The position numbers and the translations under genes are program-made. The notes beneath the pieces are model-generated. The model searched no databases. It had not been told where the DNA came from and saw only the letters and a list, made by a program, of their open reading frames with translations. Shown piece after piece: positions 1 to 9,787 of a stretch of DNA of 16,104 nucleotides (the first letter of the stretch is position 1; every line of letters begins with the position of its first letter). This DNA is from Anaerolineales bacterium (lineage in GTDB: Bacteria > Chloroflexota > Anaerolineae > UBA7937). The stretch is taken from the NCBI GenBank assembly GCA_030593425.1, contig JAUVHF010000017.1:1-16104 (forward strand), in the 5' to 3' direction.

Positions 1-264
1 GTAGTCGGCATGACCTGGACAGTCGATATGGGCGTAATGGCGCTTCTCTGTGGAGTACTCCAAATGGCTGATGGCGATGGTTAGCCCCCTGGCCTTCTCC
101 TCTGGGGCGTTGTCGATGGTGTCAAAAGGCCTAAACTGGGCTAACCCCTTGTAAGAGAGCACCTTGGTCATCGCCGAGGCAAGGGTGGTTTTCCCATGAT
201 CCACATGACCTATGGTCCCCACGTTCACATGGGGCCTGTCCCTTACGAACTTCTCCTTAGCCAT
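1..264 (-). CDS. tuf: Elongation factor Tu, N-terminal part (cut by window edge)
   Basis: EF-Tu is the GTPase that delivers aminoacyl-tRNA to the ribosome. The 88 visible codons begin MAKEKFVRDRPHVNVGTIG and contain the P-loop GHVDHGKT, the switch I region with ARGLTI (most EF-Tu have RGITI here) and, at the edge, switch II DCPGHADY. Domains 2 and 3 lie outside the window. The ATG start is set by a strong GAGGAGG sequence seven bases upstream. The gene follows fusA by 23 bp with no visible promoter or terminator, so it should be read as the last visible gene of the rpsL-rpsG-fusA-tuf (str) operon. Identification is secure; only the C-terminal two thirds is unseen. Confidence 0.97.
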   Translation of the reverse strand, partial: MAKEKFVRDRPHVNVGTIGHVDHGKTTLASAMTKVLSYKGLAQFRPFDTIDNAPEEKARGLTIAISHLEYSTEKRHYAHIDCPGHADY

Positions 265-287
265 CTATAAGACCTCCTCAAAACCTT

Positions 288-2375
288 TTATGCCATCACC
301 CGCTGCCTGATACCGCCGGTTATCTCCTCGGCTAGTTCAGGGGGCAACCTATCATAGTGATCGAACTCCATAGTGAAGGTGCCCCGGCCTTGGGTCATGG
401 AGCGCAGTGCCGTGGCGTAGCTGAACATCTGGGCCAAAGGGGCCTGGGCCCGTATCACCTGGAGATCCCCCCGGGGAGTCATCCCTCCTATCTGGGCACG
501 ACGGGCACTTAAATCCCCCACCACCTCGCCGGTGAACTGCTCCGGCACGATCACCTCTAGTTTCATGATCGGCTCCAAGAGCACGGGGGCGGCCTCTTGT
601 AAGCCGTTCTTCAGAGCCATAGAGGCGGCTATCTTGAAAGCCAACTCACTGGAGTCCACCTCGTGGTAGGAACCATCCACCAAGGCCACCCTCAAATCCA
701 CTACCGGGTATCCAGCCAAGACCCCGCTCTCCATCGCCTCCCGGACACCCTTCTCTACGGCTCGGATGAACTCCTTGGGGATGACGCCTCCCTTCGTCCG
801 AGCCTCGAACTTGAACCCTTCACCACGACCCAAGGGCTCGATTTCCAGCCAGACGTGACCATACTGGCCTCGCCCACCGGTTTGACGGATGAACCGCCCT
901 TCGACTCGCGCGGGACGAGTGAGCGTCTCCCGGTAGGACACTTGAGGCTTCCCCACCTTGGCCGAGACCCTGAACTCTCTGAGCATCCGATCCACTAAGA
1001 CTTCCAAGTGCAACTCCCCCATGCCAGAGATGATGGTTTGGCCAGTGTCCTCATCGATGCGCACGTCAAAGGTGGGGTCCTCCTCCTCCAGCCGTGCCAA
1101 AGCCACGCTCATCTTCTCCTGATCGGCCTGGGTACGAGGCTCAATGGCCACCGAGATGACCGGCTCTGGGAATCCGATCGACTCCAGCACGATGGGGTGT
1201 TTGCGGTCGCAAAGGGTATCCCCAGTGAAAGTTCTCTTCAAGCCCGCCACAGCGGCTATATCGCCTGCATAGGCCATATCGATCTCTTCCCTGTGGTTAG
1301 CGTGCATACGCAAAAGCCGCCCCACCCGCTCTTTGGTCCCCTTGCTAGAGTTGAGGACGGAGGAACCTACTTTCAGAGATCCAGAATAGACCCTGAGATA
1401 GGCCAACCGCCCCACATAAGGGTCGGAGACTATCTTGAAGGCCAGAGCGGCGAAGGGTTCTTTCCCCTCGGCGGAACGGACTTCCTCCTTTTCCGTTTTA
1501 GGGTGGATCCCCGTGATAGGGGGGATATCCAAAGGAGAAGGGAGGTAATAGATTACCGCGTCCAAGAGAGGTTGAACCCCCTTATTCCGCAAAGCCGCGC
1601 CACAAAGGACAGGAACCAACCTCCCTTCTAACGTCGCCCGCCGCAAGGCGGCTCTCAGTTCAAGGGGCTCTATCGGCTCCCCCTCCAGAAACTTAAGGGT
1701 CAGCCTTTCATCGGTCTCCGCCACCCTCTCCACCAGGATCTCTCGACGTCTGGCTACCTCCTCACGCAGATAGGGTGGAACCTCCCTTACTTCCTGCTGC
1801 ACACCCAATTCATCAGCATAGAGGAACGCCTCCTGGGAAACGAGATCCACCACCCCTACAAACTCACTCTCTACCCCGATGGGCACCTGCAAGGCCACAG
1901 GGTTGGCTCCTAATCGGTCGGTGATCATGTCGATAGTGTGCCAAAGATCGGCCCCCGGTCGGTCCATCTTGTTGACAAAACAGATGCGAGGCACGTGGTA
2001 CCGGTCTGCTTGGCGCCATACCGTCTCCGACTGAGGCTCCACGCCGGCCACCCCATCGAAGACCACGATCCCCCCATCCAAGACCCGGAGGGACCGCTGG
2101 ACCTCTACGGTGAAATCGATGTGACCCGGCGTGTCGATGATATTGATCCGGTGATCCCGCCAATAGCAGGTCGTAGCCGCAGCGGTGATGGTGATCCCTC
2201 TCTCCCTCTCCTGTTCCATCCAATCCATGGTAGCCGCACCCTCATGGACCTCCCCCATGCGATGGATCTTCCGGGTATAGAAGAGGATCCGCTCCGTGAT
2301 GGTGGTCTTCCCGGCGTCTATATGGGCTATTATCCCGATATTTCGGGTTCTTTCCAAAGGAAAAGGCTCAGACAT
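288..2375 (-). CDS. fusA: Elongation factor G
   Basis: EF-G is the translocation GTPase of the ribosome and also works with ribosome recycling factor. The protein is 695 residues, the usual length. G motifs are in order: AHIDAGKTT (17-25), RGITI (59-63), DTPGH (81-85) and NKMD (135-138). The C-terminal part has the GRGQYGHVWLEIEP stretch of domain IV and the QVIRAQAPLAQMFSYATALRS stretch of domain V. The gene lies 67 bp after rpsG and 23 bp before tuf. Its Shine-Dalgarno (GAAGAAGAG directly before ATG) is weaker than those of its neighbours. A 10-bp stem-loop sits just upstream of it. No sign of a second EF-G type or of truncation. Confidence 0.97.
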   Translation of the reverse strand: MSEPFPLERTRNIGIIAHIDAGKTTITERILFYTRKIHRMGEVHEGAATMDWMEQERERGITITAAATTCYWRDHRINIIDTPGHIDFTVEVQRSLRVLDGGIVVFDGVAGVEPQSETVWRQADRYHVPRICFVNKMDRPGADLWHTIDMITDRLGANPVALQVPIGVESEFVGVVDLVSQEAFLYADELGVQQEVREVPPYLREEVARRREILVERVAETDERLTLKFLEGEPIEPLELRAALRRATLEGRLVPVLCGAALRNKGVQPLLDAVIYYLPSPLDIPPITGIHPKTEKEEVRSAEGKEPFAALAFKIVSDPYVGRLAYLRVYSGSLKVGSSVLNSSKGTKERVGRLLRMHANHREEIDMAYAGDIAAVAGLKRTFTGDTLCDRKHPIVLESIGFPEPVISVAIEPRTQADQEKMSVALARLEEEDPTFDVRIDEDTGQTIISGMGELHLEVLVDRMLREFRVSAKVGKPQVSYRETLTRPARVEGRFIRQTGGRGQYGHVWLEIEPLGRGEGFKFEARTKGGVIPKEFIRAVEKGVREAMESGVLAGYPVVDLRVALVDGSYHEVDSSELAFKIAASMALKNGLQEAAPVLLEPIMKLEVIVPEQFTGEVVGDLSARRAQIGGMTPRGDLQVIRAQAPLAQMFSYATALRSMTQGRGTFTMEFDHYDRLPPELAEEITGGIRQRVMA

Positions 2376-2390
2376 CTCTTCTTCAGCAGA

Positions 2391-2422
2391 TCGCCTATCC
2401 TACAGGTTGGAGGGATAGGCGA
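2391..2422 (-). promoter_or_regulatory. Stem-loop in rpsG-fusA gap
   Basis: A perfect 10-bp inverted repeat (TCGCCTATCC and GGATAGGCGA) with a 12-base loop fills about half of the 67-bp gap between rpsG and fusA and ends 15 bases before the fusA ATG. On the transcribed strand no U-run follows it, so it does not look like an intrinsic terminator. It could be a processing site, a protein-binding site for autoregulation, or an RNA element that sets fusA translation. The structure is seen directly; the function is inference. Confidence 0.6.
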
Positions 2423-2442
2423 AATTCTCTTCACTCCTACAA

Positions 2443-2913
2443 CTACCAACGATAATGGGCGAACGCCTTATTGGCCTCGGCCATGCGGTGGGTGTCCTCT
2501 TTCTTCTTGACTGCGGCCCCCGTATTCTGCGAGGCGTCCCACAGCTCATGAGCCAGTTTTTCGGCCATGGTCTTGCCAGGGCGAGCCTGAGTGGCCTTTA
2601 CTAACCACCGAATGGCCAGGGACTGACATCGGTCTCCCCGGATCTCGATAGGTATCTGGTAGGTGGCCCCCCCAACCCGCCGGGGCCGGACCTCTAAGAC
2701 CGGTGTAACGTTTCTTATAGCCTGGTTGAAGACCTCCAGGGGGTTACGGTGGAACCTATCCTCAATGATATCGAACGCTTCGTAGAAGATCCGCCTGGCC
2801 AGGCTCTTTTTCCCCCGCTGCATAACTCGATTGATGAAACGAGCCACCAGTTCGCTATTGTACTTCGGATCCGGTTCCACCTCCCTTCGAGGCGGCCGAT
2901 AGCGTCTTGGCAT
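2443..2913 (-). CDS. rpsG: Small ribosomal subunit protein S7
   Basis: S7 nucleates assembly of the 30S head on the 3' domain of 16S rRNA and in Escherichia coli is the autoregulator of the str operon. The protein is 156 residues, the normal length, beginning MPRRYRPPRREVEPDPKYNS, with the conserved blocks ARFINRVMQRGKKSLARRI (24-42), RRVGGATYQIP (78-88) and the C-terminal DTHRMAEANKAFAHYRW. The ATG start has GGGGGAG five bases upstream. It is second in the rpsL-rpsG-fusA-tuf order and lies 107 bp after rpsL. Confidence 0.97.
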   Translation of the reverse strand: MPRRYRPPRREVEPDPKYNSELVARFINRVMQRGKKSLARRIFYEAFDIIEDRFHRNPLEVFNQAIRNVTPVLEVRPRRVGGATYQIPIEIRGDRCQSLAIRWLVKATQARPGKTMAEKLAHELWDASQNTGAAVKKKEDTHRMAEANKAFAHYRW

Positions 2914-2934
2914 CTTAACTCCCCCAGCACCTAA

Positions 2935-2957
2935 GAGGACTAGCCATCCTAGTCTTC
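2935..2957 (-). promoter_or_regulatory. Stem-loop in rpsL-rpsG gap
   Basis: A hairpin of nine pairs with one mismatch (GAAGACTAG and CTAGTCCTC on the minus strand, loop GATGG) lies 21 bases before the rpsG start in the 107-bp gap. In E. coli the rpsL-rpsG gap is the S7 binding site that shuts down the operon. The position is the same here but the fold is simpler, so an equivalent role is only a guess. A U-rich stretch (GTTTTTGTTTTG) lies 5' of the hairpin on the transcript. Confidence 0.4.
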
Positions 2958-3020
2958 TCCACTAAGCAAAACAAAAACACCCCTTCTACACACTTTGACG
3001 AAGCGTCTTCAAGCCACCCA

Positions 3021-3446
3021 CTAAAGAGCGGTCTTCTTGGGCCGCCTCGTGCCATACTTAGAGCGGCCCTTCTTACGTCCCTCTACGCCTCCAGAATCGA
3101 GGGCCCCACGGATGATATGATAACGGACGCCAGGCAAGTCCTTCACTCGGCCTCCACGCACCAAAACCACCGAGTGTTCCTGGAGCCCATGGCCTTCACC
3201 AGGGATATAAGCCGACACCTCGATCCCGTTGGTGAGCCGCACCCGGGCCACTTTTCTCAGGGCTGAATTGGGCTTCTTGGGGGTGACGGTCCGCACCAGA
3301 GTGCAAACCCCCCTCTTCTGAGGAGCGCCTCTCCCCTTGACCGTCTTCTGTTTAAGGGCGTTATACCTGAAGCGGAAAGCCGGGGCCTTACTCCTCTTCG
3401 CTGGCTTCTTGCGCCCCTTTTTCACCAACTGATTAATGGTGGGCAA
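3021..3446 (-). CDS. rpsL: Small ribosomal subunit protein S12
   Basis: S12 sits at the decoding centre of the 30S subunit. The protein is 141 residues and contains TPKKPNSALRK (55-65) and GGRVKDLPGVRYH (98-110); the lysines whose change gives streptomycin resistance in E. coli (in PKKP and VKDLPG) are wild type. It has the insertion of about 14 residues before PQKRGVC that is usual outside Proteobacteria. The start codon is TTG at 3446: it is preceded by AAGGGAG at seven bases, and translation from it gives the canonical MPTINQLV N-terminus. It is first in the str gene order, 66 bp after rpoB, with a candidate promoter of its own in that gap. Confidence 0.96.
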   Translation of the reverse strand: MPTINQLVKKGRKKPAKRSKAPAFRFRYNALKQKTVKGRGAPQKRGVCTLVRTVTPKKPNSALRKVARVRLTNGIEVSAYIPGEGHGLQEHSVVLVRGGRVKDLPGVRYHIIRGALDSGGVEGRKKGRSKYGTRRPKKTAL

Positions 3447-3471
3447 ATATATCGCTCCCTTCTGATGGATC

Positions 3472-3512
3472 TACAAATAAATAGTTTAACCCCATTGACC
3501 CCAAAAGTCAAA

Positions 3513-3516
<4 letters not shown>
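3472..3516 (-). terminator. Possible terminator or attenuator at the end of rpoB
   Basis: The transcript can pair AUAGUUUGAC (3516-3507) with GUUAAACUAU (3490-3481): ten pairs including one G-U, around a 16-base loop, followed by UUAUUUGU. The rpoB stop codon lies inside the left arm. The stem is A/U-rich and the loop large, so it would be a weak or partial terminator between rpoB and the str genes. Confidence 0.35.
3483..3511 (-). promoter_or_regulatory. Candidate rpsL promoter
   Basis: On the minus strand TTGACT (3506-3511), a 17-bp spacer and TAAACT (3483-3488) lie between rpoB and rpsL. A start about seven bases on would give a leader of about 30 nt with the rpsL ribosome binding site. 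The same bases form the two arms of a stem-loop, so promoter and terminator readings compete for this site. The -10 matches only four of six consensus bases, so confidence is moderate. Confidence 0.4.
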
Positions 3517-7469
<3,953 letters not shown>

Positions 7470-7501
7470 CAACTCCCCCTTTCCCATTTCTTAGCACGGA
7501 A

Positions 7502-7522
7502 GACGGGCCCTCACGGCCCGTC
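7502..7522 (-). promoter_or_regulatory. rpoB leader hairpin
   Basis: A perfect 8-bp stem (GACGGGCC and GGCCCGTC) with a five-base loop lies in the rpoB 5' leader, beginning about 16 bases after the expected transcription start and ending 32 bases before the ATG. No U-run follows (UUCCGUG), so it is not an obvious terminator. It may protect the 5' end or take part in rpoB autoregulation. Confidence 0.55.
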
Positions 7523-7544
7523 GAAGACAGCATGACAAATAATA

Positions 7545-7573
7545 ATTATACCACATATATTCTAATTGGTCAA
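7545..7573 (-). promoter_or_regulatory. rpoB promoter
   Basis: TTGACC (7568-7573), a 17-bp A/T-rich spacer and a perfect TATAAT (7545-7550) point at rpoB. The expected start is near 7538, giving a leader of about 70 nt. This is the best promoter in the window. It implies that rpoB is transcribed independently of any rplJL unit, which is not present upstream. Confidence 0.85.
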
Positions 7574-7835
7574 ACACGCGGTGTAGGTGAGCCAAGACAT
7601 CGTGACCACTTCTTCAGGGTTTCGATCGGTACCACCACCAAGAAGATCCCCTTTCCATAATCCTTGGACAAACTTTCATCCCCCCTCTCTTTATCTCCGT
7701 GCTAGGTCCAATCATTCCCTGTGTGAGAGTTCAGTCTGCGGAGCTATCACCCACCTTTCTAGCGGTAGTCTGCTGAGTTTAAGAGGCTATCCTTGTATCA
7801 TAGATAGGACGGACCAGGTTGTCTGTCAATAATCG
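7574..7835. other. Gap between kinase gene and rpoB promoter, no convincing gene
   Basis: These 262 bases hold no recognisable RNA gene. A weak promoter-like pair on the minus strand, TTGACA then TATCTA at 17 bp, lies just after the kinase stop. A minus-strand mini-ORF of 21 codons (7614-7679) has a purine-rich GAGAGGGGGG run directly before its ATG and contains SSWWWYRS. The motif GCAGACT occurs twice about 40 bases apart. None of these is enough to call a gene. Confidence 0.4.
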
Positions 7836-8966
7836 TTAGAAGGGCACGACTGCGCGGACAGTTGTCCCCTGGCCGGGTGTGCTCTTGATCTCCAGTTTGC
7901 CTCCCAAAAGGTAGGTCCGTTCCTGCATGCCTAAGAGGCCAAACCTCTTCTCCTCCTGAGCCCGGCCCAGCACCTCCTCTCTTTGAAAACCTTGTCCATC
8001 ATCTGTGACCGTTAGTTCCATCTCGTGGGGAGCGTATCTTAACCGCACATCGACACGGCTGGCCTGGGCGTGGCGGCGCACGTTGGTGAGCGCCTCTTGG
8101 GCGATCCGGTAGAGATTCTTCTTCACGTTGAGGGGTGGCTCTTTTCTCTTTCCCGAAAAACCGAAATGAGCCTCGATGTTACTTCTCCTTCCAAACTCAG
8201 CCACATATTTTCTCAACTCTTCTGCCAGGCTCAGCCGCTCCAAGTCAGCCAGCCTCAGATCGAAGACCAGATGTCTTAGTTCCTGTAAGCAATCCAAGGC
8301 TTGTTTCCTGGATTCTTCTAGTTGTACCCCAGCCTTCTGAGGGTCCTGACCCTTCAGTTCCTCATATAGTTGTAGATGGAGGATCAGGGTGCTGAGACTT
8401 TGGAGGAGTCCGTCGTGGATCTCTTGCGCTAGTTTCCTCCTGGCCCAGGCGCTGCTCTCGGCGTCCAGTTCTCGCTGAGCGAGGGTGAGGGCTATCATCT
8501 TAGCGCTAGGCCCAGCCATAGTCAGGAACCGCTCAAGATCGGTCTCGGAAAAGGTCTCCTCACCCCTTTTGTTGCTCACCGATAGAACCCCGATGACTCG
8601 ACCGTCTTCCACCAGAGGTATGCACATAGCATCCTTAATCCCCGGCTCTACCCCCGAGAAGCGGGGATCGTCCACGGGGCCGACGAGGAGTAGGGGTTCC
8701 TTATGCTTAGCCACCCAGCCCGAGATCCCCTCCCCTAGATGCCGCTTGGCGCTGCGCACCACCTGCTCTCGGGGCCCACGAGCCGAGTTGACGGTGAGAA
8801 GTTCCCTGCCAGCGTGGAGGAGCATCAACGAGCCCTCGCTGGCATCGGTGGCTAGGATGATCGTCTCTAGCAAGCACCCCAAAAGTTCCTCTAGGGTGGT
8901 GACCGCAGCGATCTCGGGGAAAGGAGGGATGATCTCTTCCCTTTCTGTAGCCTTCTCCTGGGCCAT
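7836..8966 (-). CDS. GAF-domain sensor histidine kinase, NarL/DegS type
   Basis: A soluble two-component sensor kinase of 376 residues with no signal peptide or membrane segment. A GAF domain covers about residues 20-160 (for example GISGWVAKHKEPLLL and AMCIPLVEDGRVIGVLSVSN). The HisKA_3 dimerisation helix carries the phospho-acceptor H184 in AQEIHDGLLQSLS. The ATPase domain has the N box EALTNVRRHAQ (N295), G1 DDGQGF (322-327) and GLLGMQER (343-350). Such kinases phosphorylate LuxR/NarL-type response regulators, but none is encoded nearby, so the gene is an orphan here. The ATG at 8966 has GAGG five bases upstream; a GTG two codons earlier (8972) is an alternative. The gene has its own promoter. 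The ligand of the GAF domain cannot be read from the sequence. Confidence 0.92.
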   Translation of the reverse strand: MAQEKATEREEIIPPFPEIAAVTTLEELLGCLLETIILATDASEGSLMLLHAGRELLTVNSARGPREQVVRSAKRHLGEGISGWVAKHKEPLLLVGPVDDPRFSGVEPGIKDAMCIPLVEDGRVIGVLSVSNKRGEETFSETDLERFLTMAGPSAKMIALTLAQRELDAESSAWARRKLAQEIHDGLLQSLSTLILHLQLYEELKGQDPQKAGVQLEESRKQALDCLQELRHLVFDLRLADLERLSLAEELRKYVAEFGRRSNIEAHFGFSGKRKEPPLNVKKNLYRIAQEALTNVRRHAQASRVDVRLRYAPHEMELTVTDDGQGFQREEVLGRAQEEKRFGLLGMQERTYLLGGKLEIKSTPGQGTTVRAVVPF

Positions 8967-8998
8967 TAGCACCTCGCCTTTGAGAGAAACCTGTAATT

Positions 8999-9028
8999 AG
9001 TATAGTACCAAAGTACTTAGTTCGTCAA
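8999..9028 (-). promoter_or_regulatory. Promoter of the histidine kinase gene
   Basis: TTGACG (9023-9028), an 18-bp spacer and TATACT (8999-9004) lie about 30 bases before the kinase start. The spacer contains an inverted repeat AGTAC-N4-GTACT, and a second small repeat CTCGA-N5-TCGAG (9032-9046) lies directly upstream of the -35. Either could be an operator. Confidence 0.65.
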
Positions 9029-9095
9029 GGGCTCGAAGTAATCGAGTGGCAAGGTGGATAGCGCACTAAGGGGGCGATAATAGTTTGCGAGGGAA

Positions 9096-9644
9096 TTAAG
9101 TTCTTTGCCCTTTGACGCCCTTCCCTTGTTGTTGGTACAAAGTCATTGCTTGGCTGATGCACTCTCGTGCCGACTTGCTCTGTTCCCATCCCAAGGGTTT
9201 AACCCGCACCCCTTCCAGATCCTTATATACGGTGAAGAAGTGGGCCACTTCGGCCAAGAAGTGTTGTGGGATATCGGCGATCTCCAAGTAGTCTCGGTAG
9301 AGGGGGTCGGAGGCGGGAACAGCGAGAACCTTGTCGTCCGGCTCCTCACCATCCAGCATCCTGAAGATCCCGATGGGGCGGGCTTGGATGATGCAGCCCG
9401 GAAAACTGGGCTCTCCAACCATGACCAGGACATCGAGGGGGTCGCCGTCCTCAGAGAGGGTTTGGGGGATGAGGCCATAGTCGCCGGGGTAATGAATGGG
9501 AGAGTAGAGAACCCGGTTGAGTTGAATGCAGCCCATCTTTGTGTCATATTCATATTTGTTCCGGGAGCCTTTAGGTACCTCGATGATGACGTTTATCACC
9601 CGGGGTGGATCGGGGCCGGGAGAAAGGTCTCGCCAAAGGTTCAT
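9096..9644 (-). CDS. ppa: Inorganic pyrophosphatase (family I)
   Basis: A cytoplasmic, Mg-dependent enzyme that hydrolyses pyrophosphate to phosphate and pulls biosynthetic reactions forward. The 182-residue protein has the family I blocks: IEVPKGSRNKYEYD (21-34), YPGDYGLIPQTLSEDGDPLD (52-71) with the signature aspartates D66, D68 and D71, and MLDGEEPDDKVLAVP (96-110) with D98, D103 and D104. The ATG at 9644 is chosen because GAGGAGG lies seven bases before it; a longer reading from a TTG starts inside that ribosome binding site. It is a single gene with its own promoter, divergent from the membrane-protein operon. Confidence 0.95.
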   Translation of the reverse strand: MNLWRDLSPGPDPPRVINVIIEVPKGSRNKYEYDTKMGCIQLNRVLYSPIHYPGDYGLIPQTLSEDGDPLDVLVMVGEPSFPGCIIQARPIGIFRMLDGEEPDDKVLAVPASDPLYRDYLEIADIPQHFLAEVAHFFTVYKDLEGVRVKPLGWEQSKSARECISQAMTLYQQQGKGVKGQRT

Positions 9645-9668
9645 CTTTTGCCTCCTCAAATATATTAG

Positions 9669-9697
9669 ATTGTAACGTGAGTTTGCGAACTTTTCAA
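9669..9697 (-). promoter_or_regulatory. ppa promoter
   Basis: TTGAAA (9692-9697), a 17-bp spacer and TACAAT (9669-9674) are placed about 25 bases before the ppa start. It is divergent from the promoter at 9739-9767; about 40 bp separate the two -35 boxes, and that space includes a GCGGT-N10-ACCGC inverted repeat (9719-9738) that could be an operator. Confidence 0.7.
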
Positions 9698-9738
9698 CCG
9701 GTCAAACCTTGCCAGGGGCGGTTGATGAGGCGACCGCT

Positions 9739-9767
9739 TTGCTGCCAGCGAGGTAATGGGCTATAAT
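9739..9767 (+). promoter_or_regulatory. Promoter of the spermidine-synthase-like / DUF1461 operon
   Basis: A perfect TATAAT (9762-9767) is preceded at 17 bp by TTGCTG (9739-9744). The expected start near 9774 leaves a very short leader of about 14 bases that contains AGGTG as the ribosome binding site. Confidence 0.6.
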
Positions 9768-9787
9768 CTCCAAGTAGGTGTAGAGAC

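Noticed and set aside
7470..7487. RpoB start six codons upstream (MGKGEL)
   Set aside because: No ribosome binding site precedes it, and its codons form the GGGGGAG site used by the ATG at 7469.
9105..9668. Long plus-strand ORF of 187 codons
   Set aside because: It lies wholly opposite ppa, has no recognisable domain and no promoter or ribosome binding site; ppa has clear catalytic motifs.
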